From Mycobacterium deserti (GTDB lineage: Bacteria; Actinomycetota; Actinomycetes; Mycobacteriales; Mycobacteriaceae): a stretch of DNA of 64,000 bases. The notes under the pieces are model-generated. The model was not told where the DNA came from. It was given only the letters and a program-made list of their open reading frames with translations, and searched no databases. The stretch is taken from the NCBI RefSeq assembly GCF_025345615.1, contig NZ_JAODWD010000001.1, positions 561,304 through 625,303 on the forward strand, written 5' to 3'. Both the position numbers and the translations under genes were made by a program. Below, in pieces: positions 8,022 through 16,991 of the stretch. Each line of letters begins with the position of its first letter. Within the stretch, counting starts at the first letter, position 1.

Positions 8022-9116
8022 GTGATAGTCGATATCCGCGGAACGAACACGCGCAACAAGGGTGCGCAGCTCATGCTGCAGGCTGCGTGCGAGCGAATCG
8101 GTGACCTATTCGAACTCTCGGTTCCACCGCTGCTGACCGACCGCACCGTCCGCGCCGACCTCGGGCTGCGGACGACACTCTGCGACCCTGTCGTGCCCCG
8201 GATGAGCTCCTTTGCCGGAAACATCGTCCCGTCGGCCATTCGACACCGACGAGGTCTGACGTCCGACCGCGAGATCGGCGGGGTGCTCGACGCGTCCGGA
8301 TTCCACTATTCCGACCAATTTCCCGTTGCCTATCCACGCAGATCGGCGCTGGCGGGTCGGTCATGGCAACGTCGACGAATACCGAAAATTCTTCTGCCGC
8401 AGGCTTTCGGGCCGTTCGACAAGCCGGGCACACGACGCTGGTCTGAAGAGGCACTCGAACAGGCGCAGCTGATCTTCGCCCGTGACGACGTGAGCGAGCA
8501 GTATGTGCGCACACTTCGGCTGAGCACGCCGATCTTGCGGAGTCCCGACTTCACCATCGGCCTGAAACCGCGGCCCATCGCACCGGTTTCGAACGACCCG
8601 TTCCTGGCTGTGGTCCCCAACACGAAGCTGTTCACTCACGGCGGTCTGAACCGGGCGAGATATGTTCAGCTTCTGGCCGGCCTGAGTCGTGCTGCACGTG
8701 CCGAAGGCCTCACGACGCTGGTGATCGTGCACGAGGAAACGGACCACGACATCGCGAAGGAGGTATCGAACACGATCGGCGCCCGAGTTCTGCGCGACGC
8801 TGATCCTCTGGTGCTCAAGGCCGCACTGGGGCAGGCGTCGGCCGCGGTGGCGAGCCGCTTCCACGCGCTCGTTGGCTGTCTGTCGCAATCGATTCCGACT
8901 CTGTCCCTGGGCTGGTCGCACAAGTACCGCGAGCTGCTCAACGACTTCGGCGTCGCCGACAGAGTCCTCGCCGAAGACAGCGACCCGCGCGCCGCGATTC
9001 AACGCATCCTGTCCGACAGTGCGGGCAACACGCGCCAGAAGGAACGCCAAAGCGAGTTGAGCGATCAGGTTGACGTCATGTGGGAGCGCACGATCAATGC
9101 GCTGAACGGACCGTGA
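8022..9116 (+). CDS. Polysaccharide pyruvyl transferase family protein
   Basis: Expected to transfer pyruvate from phosphoenolpyruvate to a sugar, forming a ketal and adding negative charge to the glycolipid. The 364 residues begin IVDIRGTNTRNKGAQLML, the usual start of the family (Pfam PF04230, CsaB/WcaK). The C-terminal signature SRFHALVGCLSQSIPT followed by an HKY segment is present near residue 285. I chose the GTG at 8022, five bases past the preceding stop, because the domain starts at once; a longer frame into the upstream gene is unlikely. Pyruvylated glucose is known in surface acyltrehaloses of M. smegmatis, so a role in the same kind of molecule is plausible. Confidence 0.85.
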   Translation: MIVDIRGTNTRNKGAQLMLQAACERIGDLFELSVPPLLTDRTVRADLGLRTTLCDPVVPRMSSFAGNIVPSAIRHRRGLTSDREIGGVLDASGFHYSDQFPVAYPRRSALAGRSWQRRRIPKILLPQAFGPFDKPGTRRWSEEALEQAQLIFARDDVSEQYVRTLRLSTPILRSPDFTIGLKPRPIAPVSNDPFLAVVPNTKLFTHGGLNRARYVQLLAGLSRAARAEGLTTLVIVHEETDHDIAKEVSNTIGARVLRDADPLVLKAALGQASAAVASRFHALVGCLSQSIPTLSLGWSHKYRELLNDFGVADRVLAEDSDPRAAIQRILSDSAGNTRQKERQSELSDQVDVMWERTINALNGP

Positions 9117-9119
9117 CCG

Positions 9120-12100
9120 TCAGCGACGCAAGCCGGACTTGACGGCTGTTTGCACCGGCCGAGCCACCGCCCGCTTCGATCGACGTGACGCGTTCGACGC
9201 CGCCACGACGCGCCCGCCGACACGAACCAGCTCCCGAGTCGGGTACGGCTCGTCGGTGTCGATCAGATCGGTCGGGGCGTCGTCGTCCGAACTGCCACCC
9301 CCGCGGGCCGGCTTCGGCCAGGAAACCTTTACCTTCGACGGCCACCAGTTCGCATTTCCGAGCAGCACGGCGATGGCGGGCACGGTGATGGTCCGGACGA
9401 GGAAGGTATCCAACAGTAGGCCGATGCCGATCACGAACCCGATCTGCACCACGCCGGCGATGCTGCTGACGGTCAATCCGAACATCGACGCCGCGAAAAT
9501 CAAACCGGCCGACGTGATTACGCCACCCGTCACACCGACCGTCTTGATGACGCCGGTGCGCAGACCACGCCCAGCTTCGTCGCGGATTCGCGAGATGAGC
9601 AGCAGGTTGTAGTCAGCTCCGACGGCGACTAGGACCAGGAAGGTCATTCCCGGGACGCTCCACGCGATCTCCTGGCCCAGGATGAACTGGAACACGACCA
9701 CGCCGATTCCGAGCGCCGACAGGTAGGACAAGATCACCGTGCCGACCAGGTAGATCGGGGCAACGATGGACCGCAGCAGCACCACGAGGATCAGGAAGAC
9801 GACGACGAGCGTGAAGATGATGATGAACTTGATGTCGCCGTTGTAGTAATTGCGCATCTCGTTCTGCACCGCGGAGAACCCCACCATCGATATCTTGGCG
9901 TCCGCCAACGTCGTGTTGGGTCGCGAATCCTCTGCGGTTTCGATGATCTGCTTGATCTGATCCATCGCCTCGGTGCTGAACGGATTGAGACCGGTCTGCA
10001 CCAGATAGCGCGCCGTGTGCCCGTCCGGGGAGATGAAGATGTTGGCTGCCCGTTTGAACTCATCGGTCACCAGGATCTGCGGCGGAATGTAGAACCCCGC
10101 CATCGAGGGGCTGTTGGCGTCGCGCCGCATTGCCTGCAGGAATGCCGAGGCCTGATCGAGCCCGGATCCCATCGCCTTGGTCTGATCGACCAGTAGTTGC
10201 GTGCCCATGGCGAGCGCTCGGCTGGAGTCGGCCAACAGGTTGGCGCCCTGCTCCACACTGGCGATCTGCTGCGGAACGGCACTGACATCCTCGAGGTTCA
10301 GTTGCCGCGCGGCATCCGTTGCGCTGGTGATGGTTCCGCTGAGATCCCGAAGGGTCTCGTCCAGCGTCTGGGTCCCGTCGGTGGATTCGAGGTCGCGACC
10401 GAGAGCGGCGATGCTGCGAACTGTCTGCGCGTTCTCGGGGGCGGTGAGCCGCTGCAGATCCCTGCGGGACGCGACGCAGGCCGGGTCCGCGTTGCAGGTC
10501 GTACTGGCGTTGAGCGCGGTGAGCATCGGGGTTGCCCACGTGTAGATGTCGGTGATTCGAGTGGTGCTGACGCCCATCGCCTGTCCGAGTGAGCGCATGT
10601 TCTCGACCAGCGCCGCGGTCTTGTCGATCTCGTCGAGTTTCGCCGATCCGCCGTAGGTCTGCTGCAGTTGGGCGAGCAGAGTGGCCAGCGGTTTGACGGT
10701 CACGACGGCGGTGAGAACGCCGTTGCGAAGTTGATCCAGAGTGTCAGCGAGCTGATGCGATCCGCCGGCCAGAGTGTTCAGACTCGAGTCGTTGGTGGCG
10801 ATGAGTGTGGACGCGTCGCCCAGCTTGCTTCCCACTTCGCCGGCCTGATAGGTGGCCTTGGCCTGCTCGAGCACCTCGCCGGTGGGTCGAGTGATGCCAC
10901 GGACGATCTCGATGTCGGGCAATTCGCTGACCCGCCTGGCCATTTCCTCCATGTCGGCGAGCGCCCGGGGGCTGTGCAGATCCTGTGGCGATTGGATGAG
11001 CAGGAACTGCTGCGCGGTGCTGCTGATCGAGAAGTGTTTGTCCAATGCCTCATAGGCCAGGTTGCTGTTGGCGTCGGCCGGGAGGTTCTTGCGCTCGTCG
11101 TAGTTGTACTTGATGAACCCGGCCGCACTGGCGAGCGCGATCAGGATCACCAGACTGACTGCCAGGTGCGTGACGGGCTTGCGGACGATGTGAACGGCGG
11201 ACCGTCGCCATAGCCTGCCCGTGAGATCGCGCCGAGGCTTGATCCACCCACGCCGCCCGGTGAGCACGATCATCGCGGGCAGCAAGGTCACCGAGGCCAC
11301 GAAGCCGACGAAGACGGTGATCGACAGCGCGGCGCCGACGGTGGAGAAGACGCCGAGCGTGGTGAAGGTCAAGCCGAAGAACGCCAGTGCGGTGGTGCCT
11401 GCCGACCCCGCGATCACCTTGCCGATCGATTCCAGCGCACCGATCACCGCGTCGTCGGAGCTCTGGCCGTTTCGTACGCATTCGTGGTATCGGCTGAACA
11501 AGAAGACCGCGTAGTCGACGCCTGCGCCCATGATCACGGCCGTCATGAACATGAGCGTCTGCGGTCCGAGCCCCAACAGGCCCAGGTCGCCAAGGCCGGC
11601 CACGATCTGTTGAGCCACCACCAGCCCGACGCCGATCATCAGAATCGGCATGATCATCGCGACCAGGTTTCGGTACACCAGGATCAGGATGAGGAGGACG
11701 ATCCCCACGGTGGCGATCTCCATGATGAGCTGATCGCGCACGCCGATCTTGTTGAGATCGTCGATGGTCGATGCCGGTCCGATGACGTTGGCTTGCAGCG
11801 ACGAATCAGCCGTTACTTCACGCACGGCCCTTTCGACACGCTTGTAGGCCTTCTGGCCCTCGCCGGTGCCCATCGCGCCCCGCATGTTGACGGGCAGCTG
11901 CCAGGCCTGATTGCTCTTGCTGGTCATCACCTGCCGCAGCTCGGGGATGGAGACGAAGTCCTGCATCGTCAGCACGTTCTCGCTGTCGGCGCGCAACCTG
12001 TCGACCAGCCTGCGGTAGGTCGCTTCGTCGGCTTGAGTCAGTCCGCTCTCGTTGGTGAGCACGATGACGGCGACGTTCCCGGAGTTGCCTGAGCCACCTT

Positions 12101-12362
12101 TGCCGCCGCCGGAACCGCCCTCGTTGAAGGCTTGGCTCATGTCGCGCCCGGCCACCATCACCGCCGAGTCGTCCGGCAACAGTCCCGGCGGGTTGCGCTC
12201 TGCGACTTCGATCAATGTCGGCAGCGTCAGGAACAGCGCAGCGGCAATGGCGATCCATGAGGCGATGACCAGTAGCGGGTGGCGGACGACCACCCGACCC
12301 AGTGCCGGAAATCCAGCCCCCGCAAACACACCGCTAATTGTGGCGCGCCTCAACATCCCCAT
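9120..12362 (-). CDS. mmpL: MmpL family RND lipid exporter
   Basis: A 1,080-residue inner-membrane RND transporter that moves envelope lipids to the periplasm using the proton gradient. It shows the two-fold MmpL layout: TM1 (about residues 23 to 45), a long periplasmic loop, a five-helix bundle containing GVDYAVFLFSRYHE, a second large periplasmic loop with coiled-coil character, and a second bundle containing GADYNLLLISRIRDE. The GxDY motifs carry the proton-relay Asp-Tyr pair. Unusual is a Gly/Ser-rich stretch (residues about 82 to 95) at the start of the first loop. Its position between LOS-type genes matches MmpL12 of M. tuberculosis. The stop lies three bases from the convergent pyruvyl transferase. 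An ATG two codons further in (12356) is an alternative start. Confidence 0.93.
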   Translation of the reverse strand: MGMLRRATISGVFAGAGFPALGRVVVRHPLLVIASWIAIAAALFLTLPTLIEVAERNPPGLLPDDSAVMVAGRDMSQAFNEGGSGGGKGGSGNSGNVAVIVLTNESGLTQADEATYRRLVDRLRADSENVLTMQDFVSIPELRQVMTSKSNQAWQLPVNMRGAMGTGEGQKAYKRVERAVREVTADSSLQANVIGPASTIDDLNKIGVRDQLIMEIATVGIVLLILILVYRNLVAMIMPILMIGVGLVVAQQIVAGLGDLGLLGLGPQTLMFMTAVIMGAGVDYAVFLFSRYHECVRNGQSSDDAVIGALESIGKVIAGSAGTTALAFFGLTFTTLGVFSTVGAALSITVFVGFVASVTLLPAMIVLTGRRGWIKPRRDLTGRLWRRSAVHIVRKPVTHLAVSLVILIALASAAGFIKYNYDERKNLPADANSNLAYEALDKHFSISSTAQQFLLIQSPQDLHSPRALADMEEMARRVSELPDIEIVRGITRPTGEVLEQAKATYQAGEVGSKLGDASTLIATNDSSLNTLAGGSHQLADTLDQLRNGVLTAVVTVKPLATLLAQLQQTYGGSAKLDEIDKTAALVENMRSLGQAMGVSTTRITDIYTWATPMLTALNASTTCNADPACVASRRDLQRLTAPENAQTVRSIAALGRDLESTDGTQTLDETLRDLSGTITSATDAARQLNLEDVSAVPQQIASVEQGANLLADSSRALAMGTQLLVDQTKAMGSGLDQASAFLQAMRRDANSPSMAGFYIPPQILVTDEFKRAANIFISPDGHTARYLVQTGLNPFSTEAMDQIKQIIETAEDSRPNTTLADAKISMVGFSAVQNEMRNYYNGDIKFIIIFTLVVVFLILVVLLRSIVAPIYLVGTVILSYLSALGIGVVVFQFILGQEIAWSVPGMTFLVLVAVGADYNLLLISRIRDEAGRGLRTGVIKTVGVTGGVITSAGLIFAASMFGLTVSSIAGVVQIGFVIGIGLLLDTFLVRTITVPAIAVLLGNANWWPSKVKVSWPKPARGGGSSDDDAPTDLIDTDEPYPTRELVRVGGRVVAASNASRRSKRAVARPVQTAVKSGLRR

Positions 12363-12543
12363 TAGGCTACACGCGCGCCGAGGCGCGCAATTGCATAGCA
12401 ACTTTGCTGTTCATCCCCCGACGGACCGGCCCAATTATAGGGCAGCCGTGGTATTTTCCCGCATCGCGCGTGCGCCAAATCGCGCACTGCGGACAGCGTT
12501 ATTCGACGCGGCTCGAATAAGCCGAATGTGCTCTAATCGGGGC

Positions 12544-13791
12544 GTGAAATTCGCGGTGGCCGTCCACGGAACTCGTGGCGATGTGGAGCCCTGCGCCGCG
12601 GTCGCCCTCGAACTCCGCAGCCGCGGGCACGAGGTGAAGTTAGCCGTTCCGCCCAATCTCGTCGACTTCGTCGAGAGTGCCGGTCTGGCGCCCTGCGTCC
12701 CCTACGGGGTGGATTCTGCGCAGCAGATGGATGCAGACATCTTCAGGAAGTACTGGAAGATCCAGAATCCTCTGGTCGCACTGCGCGAAGTCAGGGAATA
12801 CATCACCCAGGGCTGGTCGGAGATGAACGCGACGCTCAAGTCGCTGGCCGGCGGTTCGGATCTGATCCTTACCGGCACGACCTACCAGGAGGTCGCCGCG
12901 AACGTCGCCGAGTATTACGACATCCCGCTGGCCGCGCTGCATTACTTCCCGGCCCGGGCCAACAGTCACGTCTTACCTCTGCCGCTTCCGTCGGCCGTGG
13001 TGCGTTCCGGATGGGCCGTCATGGAATGGGTGCACTGGCGCGCGTTGAAAGAGGCCGAGGATGCCCAGCGACGCGATCTCGGTTTACCGACGGCGACCGT
13101 GCGCGCCGTGCGACGCATCGTCGAGGGCGGCACACTCGAGATTCAGGCTTACGATGAGCTGTTCTTTCCCGGCCTGGCCGACGAATGGGACGGTAAGCGA
13201 CCCTTCGTCGGCGCAATGACGCTTGAGCTGGGCTCTGCGCACGACGACGAGGTGGCGTCGTGGATCGCTGCGGGCGATGCGCCGATCTACTTCGGATTCG
13301 GCAGCATGCCGGTCGCCTCGCCGGCCGACGCTGTGGCGATGATCACGGCAGCGTGCGCGGATCTGGGTCAGCGGGCCCTGATCTGCAGCGGCGCCGTCGA
13401 TCTCGATGATGTCCGACCTGCGGCACACGTCAAGATCGTGCGCTCGGTCAATCATGCCGACGTGTTCCCACTCTGCCGCGCCGTCGTGCACCACGGCGGC
13501 GCCGGAACCACAGCGGCTGGAATCCGGGCCGGGGTGCCCAGCGTCATCCTCTGGGTGGGTGCCGATCAGCCGTTCTGGGCCAAGCAGGTTGAGCGGTTGA
13601 AAGTCGGTGTCTACGCCAGGTTTTCGAAGACGACCGCTGAGTCGCTGCGGGAATCGCTGCGCACCGTGCTTGAGCCGCTCTACCTCGCCCGCGCCCGCGA
13701 CGTCGCGACCTTGTTGACGAAACCCGCTGACAGCGTCCGCGCCACAGCCGATCTTCTCGAGGCGGCTGCCCGCCGCGGACGTCTCTCCTGA
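12544..13791 (+). CDS. UGT-type (GT1-like) glycosyltransferase
   Basis: A 415-residue GT-B glycosyltransferase of the kind used on mycobacterial glycolipids (Rv1524/Rv1526c and glycopeptidolipid Gtf proteins). The start KFAVAVHGTRGDVEP is the classic N-terminal motif of the family. The C-terminal donor site is present as PLCRAVVHHGGAGTTAAG (about residues 314 to 331), with the sugar-contacting segment WVGADQPFWAKQV behind it. The GTG at 12544 was chosen because the motif begins there. A 181-bp divergent region separates it from mmpL. The sugar is not predictable. Confidence 0.9.
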   Translation: MKFAVAVHGTRGDVEPCAAVALELRSRGHEVKLAVPPNLVDFVESAGLAPCVPYGVDSAQQMDADIFRKYWKIQNPLVALREVREYITQGWSEMNATLKSLAGGSDLILTGTTYQEVAANVAEYYDIPLAALHYFPARANSHVLPLPLPSAVVRSGWAVMEWVHWRALKEAEDAQRRDLGLPTATVRAVRRIVEGGTLEIQAYDELFFPGLADEWDGKRPFVGAMTLELGSAHDDEVASWIAAGDAPIYFGFGSMPVASPADAVAMITAACADLGQRALICSGAVDLDDVRPAAHVKIVRSVNHADVFPLCRAVVHHGGAGTTAAGIRAGVPSVILWVGADQPFWAKQVERLKVGVYARFSKTTAESLRESLRTVLEPLYLARARDVATLLTKPADSVRATADLLEAAARRGRLS

Positions 13792-13956
13792 TCAGGCACG
13801 GTCTTGCGCCGACTGGCGCATGGCTCGAAGCTGCAGCACCAGATAGCCGACAGCGACGGCTGATCCGCCGAACAGGATCACCGCATGTGTCACGCCCACA
13901 GGTGCGACGAGACTCGTCACTGTGGCGATGGGCAGCGCACACAGCCACCCGCGCAC
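13792..13956 (-). CDS. Possible 54-residue membrane protein
   Basis: A short frame, 51 bases downstream of the fatty acyl-AMP ligase on the same strand, could encode a small membrane protein. After MRGW it has a long hydrophobic stretch with alternating small residues (about residues 5 to 43), then a basic cytoplasmic-type tail RAMRQSAQDRA. The GTG at 13956 is the only available start, since a TGA lies eight codons upstream. The ribosome binding site is weak. It ends one base from the convergent glycosyltransferase gene. It could also be the last part of a decayed larger membrane protein. I do not recognise a family. Confidence 0.4.
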   Translation of the reverse strand: MRGWLCALPIATVTSLVAPVGVTHAVILFGGSAVAVGYLVLQLRAMRQSAQDRA

Positions 13957-14006
13957 GACGCTTTGCCCCGACGGTCGTCAGTGTTCCCCCGGGTGGGCAA
14001 CCTCGC

Positions 14007-15740
14007 TCAGCCAAGCCGTGAGAACTGATTGTTGCGGTACATCTCGGCGCACGACGCCCGCCGGATCTTGCCGCTGGTGGTGATCGGCAGCGCGCCACGA
14101 GGCACCGCAACGATGTCCGCGACACTCAAGCCGTGAGCATTTGAAATAGCCGATGTTACTTCACGTTTGAGCGCCGCCAACCTTTCCCTCGCCTCTTCTT
14201 GTGAGGCCCGGTTCTTGACCTCCACCAGCACCACGAGTTGTTCGGCGGATTCCTCCTCGACCGCGATGGCCGCGGTCCGGCCACCCGAGATCTCCTGGAC
14301 GGTCGCCTCGATATCGTCGGGATAGTGGTTGAGCCCCCGCACGATAAGGATGTCTTTGATACGGCCGACGATGAAGAGCTCCCCCTCTGAGATGAATCCG
14401 AGGTCGCCGGTGCGCAGCCACGGCCCCTCCGGCGTCCCCGCGGACGGGTCGACGATGCTTGCGCCGAAGGTGTCCTCCGTCGGCTGCGGCCTGTTCCAAT
14501 AGCCGAGGCACACGTTCTCACCCTGAACCCAGATCTCACCGACCATTTCCGCGGGGCACTCCATTTTGGACTGCGGGTCGACGATTCGCACCACCGGCGA
14601 TTCCGGTGCGCCGTAACTGACCAGCGGCGTCCCGCTTTCGGTTCCGCACCGCTTCGCATGGCCCGCCGAGAGCTTCTCGGGTTCGAACTCGACCACGTTG
14701 GGCGGTTCGACCTGACGGCGCGTCGCGACATACAACGTCGCTTCGGCAAGACCGTACGAAGGCTTGAGCGACTCCTCTTTCAGATTGAATTTCGCGAAGC
14801 GCGACGCGAATCTGCGCAACGTCGCCACGTGCACGCGCTCGCTGCCACTCAACACCCGCAGCACGCCGCCGAGATCCTTGCCCGCCATGTCGTCGTCGGA
14901 GGTTCGTCCCGCGGCCAGTTCGAAGGCGAAATTGGGTGCGGCCGTGACGGTGTGCGGCTTGTCGGCCAGCAGCTGCATCCACCGGGCGGGGCGCACGAGA
15001 AACGATGCCGGGGTGGTGAACACGCTGTGCCAGCCGCCGAGAATGGGCGCGCACAGACCGAGCATCAAACCCATGTCGTGGTAGAACGGCAGCCACGAGA
15101 CGGCGGTCGTGTTCGGCGGCGACACCTTGCCGAAGTCGGGAAAGAAGTCCGCGGTCACCTGCTCGAAGTTGGCCGTCAGGTTCCGGTTGGACACCATGAC
15201 ACCGGCGGGCGTGCGAGTCGATCCGGATGTGTACTGCAGGTAGGCCGTTGCGGGCCGCGGCTCGCGATCGTTGATCCGCTTGCGGCGGGAGTCCAGGTCC
15301 AGCGAGTCCACCTCGAGGATCGACGGCGCCGGCTGACCGTCTTGCGCAACGGCGTACTCGCCTACCGTCCCGGCGACGGCCGTGGTGGTGAGGATGACGG
15401 TGGGCGACGCGTCACGCAGCACCGCGGTGATTCGTTCGTCGTGAACACCGACCATCGGAGTGGAAAGCGGGACACCGATCACGCCGGCCTGCAACGAGCC
15501 GAGGAAGGCCACCACGTAGTCGAGTCCCTGCGGTGCAGTGATCACGGCACGATCGCCCGGCGCCGCGTGCTGCCGGAGCTCATGGGCGAGGCTCTGCACC
15601 CGGCGGTTCAGCTGCGACCAGGACAGAGCATGCGGGACGCCTCCCCATTCCTGGTCGTAGTCAACGAACGTGAACGCGGTGTCGTCGGGTTGCAAACTGG
15701 CGCGTTCCCGAAGGACGCCGGTAACGGAAGCATCGCTCAT
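14007..15740 (-). CDS. fadD: Long-chain fatty acyl-AMP ligase (FAAL, FadD24/25 type)
   Basis: Activates a fatty acid as acyl-adenylate and hands it to the polyketide synthase, the standard priming route for mycobacterial lipid PKSs. The 577 residues carry the AMP-binding P-loop [11 protein letters not shown] (about 170 to 180), [11 protein letters not shown], the SYGLAEAT motif, the TGDLG motif, and the C-terminal lysine motif TTSGKIRR. The FAAL-type insertion that separates these enzymes from acyl-CoA ligases appears to lie between the A8-like [10 protein letters not shown] and its neighbours, but I judged this by eye. It is the likely partner of the Pks encoded about 8 kb away, as fadD24/fadD25 are for pks5. 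Confidence 0.92.
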   Translation of the reverse strand: MSDASVTGVLRERASLQPDDTAFTFVDYDQEWGGVPHALSWSQLNRRVQSLAHELRQHAAPGDRAVITAPQGLDYVVAFLGSLQAGVIGVPLSTPMVGVHDERITAVLRDASPTVILTTTAVAGTVGEYAVAQDGQPAPSILEVDSLDLDSRRKRINDREPRPATAYLQYTSGSTRTPAGVMVSNRNLTANFEQVTADFFPDFGKVSPPNTTAVSWLPFYHDMGLMLGLCAPILGGWHSVFTTPASFLVRPARWMQLLADKPHTVTAAPNFAFELAAGRTSDDDMAGKDLGGVLRVLSGSERVHVATLRRFASRFAKFNLKEESLKPSYGLAEATLYVATRRQVEPPNVVEFEPEKLSAGHAKRCGTESGTPLVSYGAPESPVVRIVDPQSKMECPAEMVGEIWVQGENVCLGYWNRPQPTEDTFGASIVDPSAGTPEGPWLRTGDLGFISEGELFIVGRIKDILIVRGLNHYPDDIEATVQEISGGRTAAIAVEEESAEQLVVLVEVKNRASQEEARERLAALKREVTSAISNAHGLSVADIVAVPRGALPITTSGKIRRASCAEMYRNNQFSRLG

Positions 15741-15998
15741 AATCGTTACCTTTCTAGTCGATCACGTCGAGCCGTGGGGACTGAGCCGCCGGCGCCGCAA
15801 ATCATCATTTCGCGTCGCGCTCAATTCCGCCGAGTCGGCGGCATTGAAGATTCTAGGAACAGAAAATGTTGTGGCCTGGACCCACCTCATCTCCAAACCC
15901 GTCCGGCAAACTCGAATACCGTTGAATACGCCTTTGCCGGTCGCGCGGGTGGCTACGTAGCCCCCCTAGATTGGGCGATTCTGGCCATACTCACCGGC

Positions 15999-16973
15999 AT
16001 GGGCCTGATAGCTGACGTCAGGGCGACCCGGGATCGCCGCGCGCTTACGCCGGATCAGCCGCCGCAACGCCGCGGCGTGCTGGCAATCGTCCTGGCGTGG
16101 CACCAAGCGCTGCACTGGTGGCTGATCCGCGTGGTGCCCACGCCGCTGATGCGCCACACCCTCCATTTGACGATGATTCGCAGGCCGGGCAACTTCCGTC
16201 GGCCGCGCAGCTTCAACGAGAAGGTTAACTGGAGAATTCTCAACGATCGGCGGGAAAGGATCGCCGCGGCCTGCGACAAGATGCGGATGAAGGAGTTGGC
16301 CCGAGCGGCCTATCCGGCGCCCGAGTTGCGCATCCCGCAGACCTACTGGTTCGGGACCGACCTGCGCACCGCACCGGACCTGGCCGGTCTGCCGCCATGG
16401 GTGCTCAAGCCCAATCACAGCAGCGGTCATGTGGTGTTCGGGCCGTCCGCCCAGACAGACGTCGCCGCGCTCGTGGAAGAAACCGATAAATGGGCCCAGC
16501 GCAACCCCGTTGAACTCGGCGAGTGGGGCTACGGACAGGCTCGGCCCGTGCTGCTCATCGAAGAACGCATCCCGACTCCTGACGGCACAGTGCCCGCCGA
16601 CTACAAGTTCTTCGTCTTCGACGGCCAGGTGAAAACTATTCAGGTGAATCGCGGCCGGTACCGATACCAGACCGCTACCTTCCTCGACGCCGACTGGAAC
16701 CGGCTGCCCGTGGAATGGCGGATCATGCCGTCTGCCGACGAGCCGCGGCCACCGGAACTTGAGAAGATGCTGGAAATCGCTCGTGCCCTCGGCTCGGGCT
16801 GGGATTTCGTCAGGGTCGACCTGTATGCGGTCGACGGCTCCATCTGGTTCGGCGAGTACACCCCCTACCCCGGCAGCGGGCTACTCCGTTACACGTCGCA
16901 GAAATTCGACGTCGACATGGGCATGCATTGGCAGTTACCGACGCGCGAGGAAGTGCGCCCCGGCCAGCCCTAG
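15999..16973 (+). CDS. TupA-like ATP-grasp protein
   Basis: A 324-residue ATP-grasp enzyme of the TupA type (Pfam PF14305), named for teichuronopeptide synthesis in Bacillus. Key blocks in order are RRPRSFNEKVNWR (about residue 67), the ATP-binding lysine in WVLKPNHSSGH (about 140), DYKFFVFDGQVKTIQV (about 200), TFLDADWNRLP, FVRVDLYAV, and the acidic GEYTPYPGSG near the C-terminus. Related enzymes form amide bonds between a carboxylate and an amine through an acyl phosphate. In this locus it could add an amino acid or similar group to a uronic acid or amino sugar. I chose the ATG at 15999; the frame is open further upstream, but only across the FAAL gene's antisense strand. Confidence 0.82.
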   Translation: MGLIADVRATRDRRALTPDQPPQRRGVLAIVLAWHQALHWWLIRVVPTPLMRHTLHLTMIRRPGNFRRPRSFNEKVNWRILNDRRERIAAACDKMRMKELARAAYPAPELRIPQTYWFGTDLRTAPDLAGLPPWVLKPNHSSGHVVFGPSAQTDVAALVEETDKWAQRNPVELGEWGYGQARPVLLIEERIPTPDGTVPADYKFFVFDGQVKTIQVNRGRYRYQTATFLDADWNRLPVEWRIMPSADEPRPPELEKMLEIARALGSGWDFVRVDLYAVDGSIWFGEYTPYPGSGLLRYTSQKFDVDMGMHWQLPTREEVRPGQP

Positions 16974-16991
16974 CCGGAACTCGGGCACTCG

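Noticed and set aside
10668..12092. Long plus-strand frames across the mmpL region
   Set aside because: They are shadows of the high-GC mmpL coding strand; the minus frame has all MmpL motifs.
14658..15998. Upstream extension of the ATP-grasp gene frame by 447 codons
   Set aside because: This part is antisense to the FAAL gene and has no homology; the ATP-grasp family starts at 15999.
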